DNA of 64,000 bases from Streptomyces sp. 1222.5 (GTDB lineage: Bacteria > Actinomycetota > Actinomycetes > Streptomycetales > Streptomycetaceae). Position 1 is the stretch's first letter, and each line of letters begins with the position of its first letter. Below, in pieces: positions 42,975-52,700 of the stretch. A program made the translations under genes and the position numbers. Location of the stretch: assembly GCF_900105245.1 (NCBI RefSeq), contig NZ_FNSZ01000001.1, positions 868,001 to 932,000 of the forward strand, read 5' to 3'. The notes beneath the pieces were generated by a model that did not search any database, was not told the origin of the DNA, and saw only the letters and a program-made list of their open reading frames with translations.

Positions 42975-44291
42975 TCAGCGCCCTCCTGTCGGCGGGTTGG
43001 TGGAGTCGGGGCGGTGGGGGAAGCGTTCACCCAGGGTTCGGGCCGACTGCCGTACGGCTTCGGTCAGTTCCTGTGCCTCCGTGTCCGTGAGGACGGCGGG
43101 CGGGGTCAGCCGGACCACGGCGTGGGCGTTGAGGGAATGGTTGACGATCACGTCGCGGTGCAGGAGTTCCAGCAGGAACTCGCCCGCCAGGCCCGCGTCG
43201 TGGAACTCGACGCCGATGAGCAGCCCCTCCCCGCGGACCTCCCGGACCAGGTGGGGGCAGTGCTCGGCGACCGCGTGGGCGATGTGTGACAGGAGCGCCG
43301 TCCCCAGAGTGCGGGCACGCTGCACCAGTTGCTCGTCCTCGATGACTTCGACCGCGCTCGCCGCGGCAGCCATCGCCACGGGGGCGGCGGCGAAGGTGGA
43401 GGTATGGATGAACGGGTCCCGGTCGAAGGGTGCGAAGGCGCGTTCGGTGGCAACGGCCGCGGCCACGGGGATCACACCGCCGCTGAGGGCCTTGCCGACG
43501 AGCAGCACGTCGGGCACCACGCCCTCCCGGTCGGCGCCCCACCAGTGGCCGAGCCGGCCCAGTCCGGTCATCACCTCGTCCAGGACGAAGAAGGCACCCC
43601 TCTCGGCGCACAGAGCCGCCACGGCCCGGAGATAGCCGGGTGGCGGTATCACCACGCCCGCCTCGCCCTGGACGGGTTCGACGACGACCACGGCGTCCGA
43701 GCCGTCGGGGCCGAGCTCACGGGCGAGTGCCTCGGCATCACCGAACGGGACGTGGGCGGTGTCCGGCAGCAGCGGCACGAACGGCGCGCGGTAAAGCTCC
43801 TTGCCGGTGGCGGACAGGGCACCGAAGGTCTTGCCGTGGAAGCCGCCCTCGGTGGCGACGATCCTGCGGTGCCCGTGGCAGCGTGCCAGCTTCAGCGCGG
43901 CCTCCACGGCCTCGGCGCCCGACCCGCAGAAGTGCACCCGGTTCAGTCCCTCGGGGGCGACCCGGGCCAGCGCGGCGGCGGCCCGCCCCGCGCCGGGGTC
44001 GAGCAGCAGCCGGGTGGACAGCGGATGCGTGCGGATCTGCCGCTCGACGGCGGCCACCACCCTGGGGTGGCAGGCACCGGCGAGAAACACGCCGTAGCCA
44101 CCGCAGTTGAGGAAGGACCGGCCGTCCTCGGTGCGCACCCGGGAGCCGTACGACGACGACTCGACGTGCCCGCCGAACATCTCCCCGAGCCGTCCGCGGC
44201 CGCTGCTCAGGTGCGCCTTGTACAGGTCCGCCGTCGTGTTGCCCCTGCTGGTCGGCGGTTGCTGCCGCGCTGTTCCTCCTGTCGTGTTCAC
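42975..44291 (-). CDS. class III PLP-dependent aminotransferase
   Basis: 438 residues from GTG; GTGA overlaps the stop codon of the upstream gene. Class III features: FCGSGAEAVEAALKLAR (PLP phosphate site, about 121-137), GGFHGKTFGALS (149-160), VEPVQGEAG (204-212), Asp238-Glu239 in FVLDEVMTG, and the PLP lysine Lys267 in LLVGKALSGG. It transfers an amino group to an aldehyde or ketone. Together with the aldehyde dehydrogenase two genes upstream, it most likely makes the primary alkylamine from a fatty aldehyde, the substrate for N-hydroxylation. Confidence 0.9.
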   Translation of the reverse strand: MNTTGGTARQQPPTSRGNTTADLYKAHLSSGRGRLGEMFGGHVESSSYGSRVRTEDGRSFLNCGGYGVFLAGACHPRVVAAVERQIRTHPLSTRLLLDPGAGRAAAALARVAPEGLNRVHFCGSGAEAVEAALKLARCHGHRRIVATEGGFHGKTFGALSATGKELYRAPFVPLLPDTAHVPFGDAEALARELGPDGSDAVVVVEPVQGEAGVVIPPPGYLRAVAALCAERGAFFVLDEVMTGLGRLGHWWGADREGVVPDVLLVGKALSGGVIPVAAAVATERAFAPFDRDPFIHTSTFAAAPVAMAAAASAVEVIEDEQLVQRARTLGTALLSHIAHAVAEHCPHLVREVRGEGLLIGVEFHDAGLAGEFLLELLHRDVIVNHSLNAHAVVRLTPPAVLTDTEAQELTEAVRQSARTLGERFPHRPDSTNPPTGGR

Positions 44292-45427
44292 AGCACCCTC
44301 AGCGGGTCGCCGGCGTGGTGGTCGAGCAGCGCCTGGGCGGTGGCGGTGCGGGACGGCGGGTGGAAGGCCAACGCCCTGCTGACGGCCAGGAGATGGCCGG
44401 TGTCGGGCGACGCGGCGAAGGCCAGCCCGCCCAGCAGCTCGGCGGCCAGATCGGCCGTGTCGACCAGCAGCTCCTGCACCGCGTAGCGGGCGGTGAGCGC
44501 CGCTCCGAGCTCAGGGTTGCCGACGACCTCGGCGTCCACCGTGTGGGCGACGTTCTCCGCGAGGCCCGCCGCCGCCTCCAGGCCGGTGACCAGAGAGGCC
44601 CGGTCCGTCGTGCTGCCCCGGCCCGACCTGAGCGCAGCCTCGGCCAGCCGGCCCACCGCGCCCGTGTACGCGGACGTCACGAGCAGCTCGAACCACACGA
44701 AACCCACGGTCTGGAGCGTGTCCATCCCCGTGCCGAGCTCCACCTGGGGGCGGAGCATCAGCTCGGGCGGCACGTGCACGTTCTCCAGTACGATCTCGTC
44801 GCTCTCGGCGCCGGCGAGGAACGGCGCCCCCCAGAACGGCCGGCGGGTGATCCCGGCGGATTCGGCCGGGACCAGCGCCACGCCCAGCTCGCTCGTGCCG
44901 TCCGCGCCCGGCAGCGCCACACCCGCGGTGAGCAGGTGCATCGAACGGGACAGACTGCACGGCTTCTTGGAGCCATTGACCAGGAAACCGCCCTCCACCG
45001 GAGTCGCGGTGACCGCCGCGTCCAGGATTCCTGCGCCTGCGCGGCCCTCGGCGAAGCCGGACGCCACCAGCAGTCCGTCCCTGGCGATGCCCTCGATCAG
45101 CAGCCACTCGAGGCCGCCGGCGTCGGCCGAGGCGACCAGGGCCACCAGGGAGGCCACCGAGAAGTTGTGCATGGCGGTGGCGACGGCCAGCGAGGGCGAC
45201 AGCGCGCCCAGCGCCCGGGTCACTCGGACCGCTTCCAGTGCCGTCGCGCCCCGGCCGCCGTAGGTGCCGGGAACCAGCAGGCCAGGGCCACCCGCGGCCC
45301 GGAACGCCTCCAGGCCGTCGTTGCCCGGGGACTCCAGCTCGGTGAGCGCCCGGTGCTGAAGGCGCTCGGCCAGGCCGGGCAGCGTCTTGTCGCACGTCTG
45401 CCGTGCGAGGTCCATCGCGCGGATCAC
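44288..45427 (-). CDS. acyl-CoA dehydrogenase-fold flavoprotein, probable amine N-hydroxylase (VlmH-like)
   Basis: 379 residues from GTG at 45427 (GGGGGA upstream), overlapping the preceding stop codon; ATG 45415 is an alternative. ACAD fold: N-terminal helices with LLVPGTYGGRGATALEAVRVTRALG, the flavin strand region ASGFAEGRAG...VNGSKKPCSLSRSMHLL, and a C-terminal helical bundle. The usual catalytic Glu of true dehydrogenases is not evident. FMN-dependent monooxygenases of this fold include isobutylamine N-hydroxylase VlmH, DszC and nitrososynthases. With an aminotransferase next to it and an FMN reductase gene at 55022, N-hydroxylation of an alkylamine is the best inference. Confidence 0.75.
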   Translation of the reverse strand: MIRAMDLARQTCDKTLPGLAERLQHRALTELESPGNDGLEAFRAAGGPGLLVPGTYGGRGATALEAVRVTRALGALSPSLAVATAMHNFSVASLVALVASADAGGLEWLLIEGIARDGLLVASGFAEGRAGAGILDAAVTATPVEGGFLVNGSKKPCSLSRSMHLLTAGVALPGADGTSELGVALVPAESAGITRRPFWGAPFLAGAESDEIVLENVHVPPELMLRPQVELGTGMDTLQTVGFVWFELLVTSAYTGAVGRLAEAALRSGRGSTTDRASLVTGLEAAAGLAENVAHTVDAEVVGNPELGAALTARYAVQELLVDTADLAAELLGGLAFAASPDTGHLLAVSRALAFHPPSRTATAQALLDHHAGDPLRVL

Positions 45428-47028
45428 AGGGTCCCCCGTTCGTCGGTGCCGGCGAACACGGCGCCGGCCGGATCGATCCCGGTGGCCACGCTCACGCCCT
45501 GGAGGTGGCTGGTACGCAGCGCCGGGTAGTTGGCCTCGCCGCCGGGACCGCCGGTGAGGCCGGTGCCGCCGTGGGTGGGCAGCACGGGCAGGAATCCGAT
45601 GTGGGAGTCGTTGACCTTGAGCAGGCCGCCGCTGCGCACGCCGGCCACGAACGCCCGCACCACCTCGGGGTCCCGCGCCCACAGCGAGTTGCGCAGTCCG
45701 TACTGGTTGGCGTCGGTGAACTCCACGACCTGTTCGAGCAGGTCCGCGTCCGACGCGTCGGGCACCACCACCGGAAGCAGCGGGAAGAACGTCTCCTCAC
45801 GTACGGCGCGCAGGTCGCGCGCCGACTTGAGCCCGTCCACGCGGATCACGGTGGGCTCCAGGAACATGCCGCTGACCTCGTTCGGCGTGCCGTCCACGTC
45901 GAGCCGCCGGCCGCCGCACACCAGCCGGGCCCCGCGGTCGAGGGCCTCGCCCAGCACCTCCTGGAAGGCGTCGGTGCGCCGGACCGGGGACAGCAGGACG
46001 TCGGGCTCCTCGGGCATTCCCGGCCTGATACGGCGGGCCAGTTCGCCCAGCTTGTGCAGCAGTTCGTCGGCGACATCCGGGTGGACCACCGCGCAGTTCG
46101 GCACCATGCAGATCTGTCCGGAGCCGTAGAACGCCTCGGCGAGGGCGGCGGCGGCCAGGTCCAGGTCGGCGTCGCGCCAGACCACGCAGGTGTCGTTGCC
46201 GGCCAGTTCCAGTACGGGCTTCTTGCCGTGCCGGACGCACTCGGCGCCGAACGCCACGCCCTGTTCGCTGCCGCCGAAGTACATGATGTCGTCGACCAGC
46301 GGGCTGTTCAGCCACTGCTGAAGTGTCTGCGGGGCGTCGGAGCAGACGACGGACAGTACTTCGGGTGGGGCTCCGGCGTGCTCCAGGGCGGGGACCACCA
46401 GTTCGTGCATGGCGTGCAGGACGCCCAGCGGGGCGCTCCGGGGCGCGCGGACGACCAGGGCGTTGCCCGCGGCCAGTGCCCACGCTCCGAGCATCGCGTT
46501 GGCCAGGGTGGCGTTCTGCGGGGGGTTGAGGCAGACGACGCCGTCGGCCACCCGGCGCAGGGTGAACCGCCGCTCGCCCGCGTCGATGTGCTGTTCCAGC
46601 TGCGTGGCCAGGAAGTCCCTGGTGTCCTCGCGGGTGTTGACGAGGATGCCGGACACCTCCCAGCGGGCGAGGGCCCGCGGATGGCCCTCGGCCACCAGCA
46701 TCTCGACGATGTCGTCGTGCTTCTCCCGGGTGAGCCGGTGCAGTTCGGCCACGAACCGCAGACGGTGCCGCAGGGGCGTGGCGGCCCAGGTGCGGACCGC
46801 GGCGGAGGCGGCGGCCAGCGCGGCTTCGACGTCGTGGTGGTCGCCCACCGCGCAGCGGCCGATCACCGACTCGGGGGCCCGGTCGGCGGGCAGCCTGCCC
46901 CGGTCGAGGTCGCGCTTGGTGCGAATGGAGCCGATGACGTCGTCGAGCATGGCGGACGCTCGCACGGTGTGGGTCCACTCGCCGGAGTAGGTCTGGTTGC
47001 CGCCGATGTAGGAACCGTAGGTCAGCAC
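45424..47028 (-). CDS. aldehyde dehydrogenase superfamily protein (possible acyl-thioester reductase)
   Basis: 534 residues from GTG at 47028, with AGGAGGTGA eight bases upstream, overlapping the end of the KS-ACP-TE gene. ALDH motifs: catalytic Cys in YGSGQICMVPN, the Glu region LELAGNDTCVVW, and a modified Asn region NPPQNATLANAM in place of PWNFP. The changes around the Asn and the Glu loop (ELAGN rather than ELGGK) mark it as divergent. In context it could reduce a short acyl thioester to an aldehyde for the downstream aminotransferase, or oxidise an aldehyde; direction cannot be read. Confidence 0.82.
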   Translation of the reverse strand: MLTYGSYIGGNQTYSGEWTHTVRASAMLDDVIGSIRTKRDLDRGRLPADRAPESVIGRCAVGDHHDVEAALAAASAAVRTWAATPLRHRLRFVAELHRLTREKHDDIVEMLVAEGHPRALARWEVSGILVNTREDTRDFLATQLEQHIDAGERRFTLRRVADGVVCLNPPQNATLANAMLGAWALAAGNALVVRAPRSAPLGVLHAMHELVVPALEHAGAPPEVLSVVCSDAPQTLQQWLNSPLVDDIMYFGGSEQGVAFGAECVRHGKKPVLELAGNDTCVVWRDADLDLAAAALAEAFYGSGQICMVPNCAVVHPDVADELLHKLGELARRIRPGMPEEPDVLLSPVRRTDAFQEVLGEALDRGARLVCGGRRLDVDGTPNEVSGMFLEPTVIRVDGLKSARDLRAVREETFFPLLPVVVPDASDADLLEQVVEFTDANQYGLRNSLWARDPEVVRAFVAGVRSGGLLKVNDSHIGFLPVLPTHGGTGLTGGPGGEANYPALRTSHLQGVSVATGIDPAGAVFAGTDERGTL

Positions 47029-49799
47029 GGTCGGTTCACCTCCTGGCCGGCGCCGCCGGCGTCGGCACGGTGGAAAGCGGAGACGGTCTCGTCGAAGGCT
47101 GCGGCCAGGGCCCGCACGGGCTCCCCTTCGGCGAACATGGAGAAGTGGTCGCCGAGCACCTTGCGCACGGTCAGGTGTCCCGACAGGTGCGCTTGCCACA
47201 GCGTCTTGTCGACCAGGTTCATGCGCAGTGCGGTGTCCAGCCGGAGGGTGTTGCCGGCCTCCTCCGCGCGCAGGAGGACCGCGTCCCCGCGGAACCGCTG
47301 GTCGGGATAGTGCGCCTTGAGCAGGTCGTAGTTGTGCTTCCAGATCTGGTAGAAGCCCTTTGCGCGCAGCTCCTGGACGTCCGGCCCGTCCTCCGCGACG
47401 GCATCCAGGAGCAGCGGGAAGGCGTCGGAGAACTCCTCGTCGCTCAGGTGCCGGCCGACGTAGGTCTCGGGCGGGTAGCTGTCCAGCATCACCAGTGCCT
47501 CGACCTCCTCGCCGGCGGCCTGGAGCTGGAGCGCCATCTCGTAGGCCACGTTGCCGCCGAAGGAGTAGCCGCCGAGCCGGTAGGGGCCGTGGGGCTGCCG
47601 GGCGCGGATGCGCTCCAGGTACAGCGCGGCCAGCCCGCGCAGGGAGCTGGGTGCGGTGCTCACGTCGGCGGGGAAGGACAGGGCGGTCAGGGGTACGGCC
47701 GACCGGGAGTGGGCGACCAGTCCGGTGTAGACGAAGTTGGTTCCGCCGGCGGGGTGTACCAGGTACAGCGGCCGGCCGGTGCCCTCCCGCAGGCTGACGA
47801 GGCCGTCCGACGGGGTGCCCGCGCCGGTGACGAGGGCGTCCAGCCGTTCCGCGATCCGCTCCGCCGTGCGCAGTTCGGTGAACTCGTCGTGGCCGAGATC
47901 GACGCCGAACTCCTCGCACAGGCAGGTGGTGACCTCGACCGCGAGCATCGAGTCGCCTCCCAGGTCGTGGAAGTCGTCGTCGGGGGCGATGTCCGCCATG
48001 GCCAGGTGCTGTTCCAGGACGGACAGGACCCGTGACAGGGTGCGGCCCGTGGCGCCCCGGCCGGACGCGGGAGGACGGGTGCTGCCGGCCGGTATCGGCG
48101 GCGCGGAGTCCCTTGCGGGCACGGCCGGCTCGAGGTCGGGCCGGATCCAATGGCTTTCCTCGTGCAGCGGGTGGCCGGGGAGGGAGACCTTGCGTCCCGG
48201 GGCTCCCGGCCAGTGGGCGGGCGGCTGTTCCTCGCCGGCGGCCGCCCCCGCGGCGACCGCGCGCAGTCCGGCCCGCACCTCCTGGAGGGTGGTGACGTCG
48301 AGGACGCGCGTGGCGGCCATCCGGGCACGGCCGGTGAACAGGGTGTAGGCCAGGTCCCGGACCGTGGGGGCGGTCGCGTCGTCGGCGAGGTGGTGCAGGA
48401 GCTCGGTCGCTACGGTGCGCAGCGCCTCGTCGTCGCGGGCGCTGAGGACGAGCGGGTGGACCCCGGCCTCCTCGTCGGCGGGCACGGTGGGTGCGGGAGC
48501 GGCCTCGAGGACGCAGTGCACGTTCGTGCCGCCGAGGCCGAAGGAGCTGACCGCGGCCGCGGCGAGCGGTGTGTCCGCGTAGTGGACGGGTTCGGTCGGC
48601 ACCGTGAACGGCAGCGTGCGGTCGGTGTGCGGACTCGGCCGGTCGAAGTTGATCTGCGCCGGCACGGCCTGGCGGTGCAGTGCGAGGGCCGTCTTGATGA
48701 GACCGGTGATCCCGGCCGCCGCGTCGAGGTGGCCGACGTTGGCCTTCACACTGCCGATGCGGCAGTCGGGGGCGGGTCCGCCGGCCGCGCGGTAGGCGGC
48801 GGCGAGCGACATCAGCTCCAGGGGGTCGCCGACGGCTGTGCCGGTGCCGTGCGCCTCGACGTAGCCGATGTCCGCCGCGTCGAGGGCGGAGGCCTCCAGG
48901 GCGGCACGGATGACCGACTGCTGGCCGTTCGGGCCGGGGGCCGTGAAGCCGACCTTGTCGGAGCCGTCGTTGTTGACGGCGGTGCCACGGATCACGGCGT
49001 AGATGCGGTCTCCCTCGGCGAGGGCGTCGGCCAGCCGTTTGAGGACGACGACTCCGCAGCCGTTGCCCTTGACCGTGCCGGCCGCGTCGGCGTCGAACGG
49101 GCGGCAGTGGCCGTCCGGGGACAGGATGCCGCCCTGCTGGTAGCGGTAGCCGCCGGTCTGCGGCACGGTGATGCTGACGCCTCCCGCCAGAGCCGCCTTG
49201 ATCTCGCCGCGCTCGAGGGCGGCGCAGGCCAGGTGCACCGCGGTGAGGGAACTGGAGCAGGCGGTCTGGACGCTCAGGCCCGGGCCGTTCAGGTTGAGCT
49301 TGTACGACACGCGGGTCGCCAGGAAGTCCTTGTCGTTGCCGAGGAGCACCGGGTAGCTGAGGGCCGTGCCGGCGAACTCCTTCGACGCCAGTACGTTGGA
49401 GAGCAAGTAGGTGCTGAGGCTGGTGCCGGCGAAGACACCCACGGGGCCGTAGTCGGGGCCCGGCGCGGTGCCGGCGTCCTCCATCGCCCGCCAGGCGCAG
49501 GTCAGGAAGATCCGGTGCTGCGGGTCCATGAGCTTGGCGTCCCGCTGGGTGACGTCGAAGAAGCGGGCGTCGAACAGGTCGGCGTCCGCGATGTCGGCGC
49601 CACGGCGTACGTATCCGTCGGCGTCGGCCTGTTCGGCGGGCACACCCGCGGCGGCCAGTTCGTCGTCCTCGAAGCGCCGGACCGACTCCTTTCCCGCCAT
49701 CAGGCCTTCCCAGAGCTCCGTGGTGTCCCGGGCCCCGGGGAAGCGACCGGCCATGCCCACGATCGCTATGGCGCTGCCACTCGTCCGGCTGTCAGGCAT
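47022..49799 (-). CDS. AT-less polyketide synthase protein KS-ACP-TE (copy 2)
   Basis: 925 residues; the start overlaps the NRPS stop by eight bases. Ketosynthase (about 10-430) with Cys181 (QTACSSS), His317 (EAHGTGT) and His357 (VKANVGHLD). After a linker without acyltransferase (ending LPGHPLHEESHW) there is a carrier domain (about 600-675, DLGGDSMLA) and a thioesterase (about 685-910, GYSFGGN; His in GDHFSMF). Same order as copy 1 at 23466-26285. It should carry out one decarboxylative extension of the aminoacyl-PCP of the partner NRPS and hydrolytic release; a free beta-keto acid would lose CO2 to give a methyl ketone (inference). Confidence 0.92.
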   Translation of the reverse strand: MPDSRTSGSAIAIVGMAGRFPGARDTTELWEGLMAGKESVRRFEDDELAAAGVPAEQADADGYVRRGADIADADLFDARFFDVTQRDAKLMDPQHRIFLTCAWRAMEDAGTAPGPDYGPVGVFAGTSLSTYLLSNVLASKEFAGTALSYPVLLGNDKDFLATRVSYKLNLNGPGLSVQTACSSSLTAVHLACAALERGEIKAALAGGVSITVPQTGGYRYQQGGILSPDGHCRPFDADAAGTVKGNGCGVVVLKRLADALAEGDRIYAVIRGTAVNNDGSDKVGFTAPGPNGQQSVIRAALEASALDAADIGYVEAHGTGTAVGDPLELMSLAAAYRAAGGPAPDCRIGSVKANVGHLDAAAGITGLIKTALALHRQAVPAQINFDRPSPHTDRTLPFTVPTEPVHYADTPLAAAAVSSFGLGGTNVHCVLEAAPAPTVPADEEAGVHPLVLSARDDEALRTVATELLHHLADDATAPTVRDLAYTLFTGRARMAATRVLDVTTLQEVRAGLRAVAAGAAAGEEQPPAHWPGAPGRKVSLPGHPLHEESHWIRPDLEPAVPARDSAPPIPAGSTRPPASGRGATGRTLSRVLSVLEQHLAMADIAPDDDFHDLGGDSMLAVEVTTCLCEEFGVDLGHDEFTELRTAERIAERLDALVTGAGTPSDGLVSLREGTGRPLYLVHPAGGTNFVYTGLVAHSRSAVPLTALSFPADVSTAPSSLRGLAALYLERIRARQPHGPYRLGGYSFGGNVAYEMALQLQAAGEEVEALVMLDSYPPETYVGRHLSDEEFSDAFPLLLDAVAEDGPDVQELRAKGFYQIWKHNYDLLKAHYPDQRFRGDAVLLRAEEAGNTLRLDTALRMNLVDKTLWQAHLSGHLTVRKVLGDHFSMFAEGEPVRALAAAFDETVSAFHRADAGGAGQEVNRPC

Positions 49800-52700
49800 G
49801 TGCTGTCCCCCGTGTCGATTCGATGTGCGCCGCGAGCCGGCGCACGGTGGTGTGGGTGAAGAGCTGGAGCATCTCCAGCCCGGGAACGTCGAGTTCCTCC
49901 TGGAGCAGGCGGTGGACCTCGACGATGTGCAGGGAGGTGCCGCCGACGTCGAAGAAGTTGTCGTCGGGACCGAAGGCGGTGGTGTGCAGCACCCGGCTCC
50001 ACACCTGGTGCACCGTGGCGGCCGTGGTGCCCGCGGCTGCCGGGGCCGGGCTCGTGGGCTGGTCGGTGAGGAGGGGCCAGGGCAGGGCCGCGTCGTCGAC
50101 CTTGCCGTTGACGGTCAGGGGCAGGGCGGGTGCCCGCACGACGCGGGCGGGCACCATGTAGGCGGGCAGCCGGTCGCGCACCTCCTGGCGGATCTTGGCG
50201 TCGGGCGGCAGGTCCGGGCCGGCCACGAAGGCCACGAGGGACGGGTGTTCGGGTTCGCGCTCGTCCAGTCGGACGGTGCACTCCACGACGCCGGTGACGG
50301 CGAGGTAGGCGGACTCGATCTCGCCCAGCTCGATGCGGAAGCCACGCAGCTGTACCTGCGTGTCCATCCGTCCGAGGTGGACCAGCGTGCCGTCGGGCCG
50401 GATCAGGCCGAGGTCTCCGCTGCGGTAGACGCGGTGGCCGTCGACCACCGGGAACCGCTCGTCGTTCAGGTCGGGTCGTCCCAGGTAGCCGAGGGTGACG
50501 CCGGCCCCGCCGACCAGGATCTCGCCGGGGACCCCCGGCGGGCAGGCGTGGCCGTCCTCGTCCACCACGCGGACGGTGAGGTGGGGCAGCGGGCGGCCGA
50601 TCACCGAGGCGGTCTCCGTCTCGGCCTGGTCGGCCGTCACCTCGTGACGGGTGACGTGCACCGTGGTCTCGGTGATGCCGTACATGTTGACGAGCTGTGC
50701 GCGTTCGCCCATCAGGTCGAACCAGGGGCGGAGCGCGGCGTAGCGCAGGGCTTCGCCGCCGAAGACGACGTGCCGGACCGCCAGGTCGTCGGCGTCCGTG
50801 GGGCGCAGCACCTTCAGCAGCTGGTTGAAGGCGGACGGGGTCTGGTTGAGCACGGTGACCCGCTCGCGGACGAGCAGCCGCCGGAAGTCCTCGGGGGACC
50901 TGGCGGTGTCTTCCGGGACGATGACCAGGCGGCCGCCGTGGAGGAGGGCGCCGAAGATCTCCCATACGGAGAAGTCGAAGGCGTAGGAGTGGAACAGGCT
51001 CCAGGTGTCCTCGGCGCCGAATCGGAAGTCGCCCTGCGCGGCGTCCAGCAGGCGCATCACGTTCCGGTGGGTGACGCGCACCCCCTTGGGGCGGCCGGTC
51101 GATCCGGAGGTGAAGATGACGTAGGCGCAGTCGTCGGGGTGCCTCGTGGCGGGGCCGGTCTGTTCGGGGCGGGCCGGGTCACCGGCGGGGAGGGGGGACA
51201 GTCCTTCCGCGTCGGGCCAGCGGCTCTCGTCCTCGATCACCGGCAGTCCGCCGGGGAAGCTGTCGAGAATCTGGTGGATGCGCGGGGCGGGCGAGTTGGG
51301 GTCCAGCGGCACGTAGGCCCGGCCGGCCTTGAGCACCCCGAGGACGGCTGCGATGAGCTGCGGGCTCCGGCGCATCGCGATGCCGACGTACTCGCCCGGG
51401 GCGTGTGCCTCCACCTGCCTGGCGACGCGGTCGGCACGGTCGTTCAGTTCGCGGTAGGTGAGGGTGGCGCCGTCGTGGACCACGGCGGCGCGATCGGGGT
51501 GGGCGAGGGCGACGGACTCGAACCAGTCCGCCAGGGACGCCGGAAGGGCTGGGTCCCGGTCCTCGGCGTGGTGCGCGTTGACCAGCGCCTCCAGCCGCTG
51601 CCGGGCGGGGCCGTCCAGGGCGGGCAGCTCGGTGATGCGACGTTCGGGGGCTTCGGCCACCAGACGCACGATGTGGTGCATCACCGCCAGGGGGTCGCGG
51701 TCCCACTGCCGGTGGGAGCACTCGGCATGGATCTCGAAGTCCGAGTCGTGGTCCTCGACGTTCATGGACATCGGGTACTTGACGGCCGTGCGGTGCAGCG
51801 GAAGCTGCTGCACCGTGCAGTCGCCCAGTCGGACCTTCAGCGGCTGCTTGTAGTACGTGAAGGCCTGGTCGGCGCTCAACGGGCCGTCCAGGGCGCCGGG
51901 ACAGACGTCGCGGGCGGCGGCCGCCAGGTCGAAGTCCTGGTACCGCAGCATCTCGGTCTTCTTCTCCTCCAGCGACACGCACAGGTCGGCGAAGGTGTCG
52001 TACTGCGTCAGGTCGGTCACGAGCGGCAGGGTGTTGACGAAGTAGCCGAAGGCGGCGCGCTGGCGCGGACCGCGGCGGTTGGAGAAGGGGACACCCACCA
52101 CGGGGGTCCGGCCGCCGGTGCACCGGGCGTAGGTGACGAGGTACGCGGCGAGGAAGAAGGTGAACGGCGTGCAGCCGAGTTCCGCGGCCCGCTGCCGGAC
52201 CAGCGCACTGGTCTCGGTGCCGAGCAGCAGGTGACGTTCCTCGCCGTGGAGGATGCCGTCGGGGCCGCGGCGGCCTTGGAGGCGGTCGTCGCCCAGGGCG
52301 GTCATGCCGGCCAGTTGCTCGCGGAAGAAGGCGAGTGCCTGCTCGGTCGGTGGGCTCGGCCGGACCAGCGTGGACGGCGCGTCCAGCACGGAGTCGGGAA
52401 GCTCGGCATCGGGATCGTCGTAGAGCCGGGCGATCTCGCTTACGAGGTTGAAATGGCTGTAGCCGTCGGCGACGAGATGGGAGAAGAACATCGTCAGGTA
52501 GACCGCTTCGTCGTCGCGGTAGAGGTGGAAGGCGAACTGGCGTGGGGCGTCCGGCGCGAGAGGTGTGTCGGCCTGCCGGGCGAGCAGGTCGGTGACCGTG
52601 CGGCGGCCGTCGCCGTCGAGTCGTGTGACGGGTACGAGGTCCTCGGGGCTGCGCCGGCAGGGGCGGTGGACGGCCTGGACCTGTCCCTCGTGGCGTTCGA

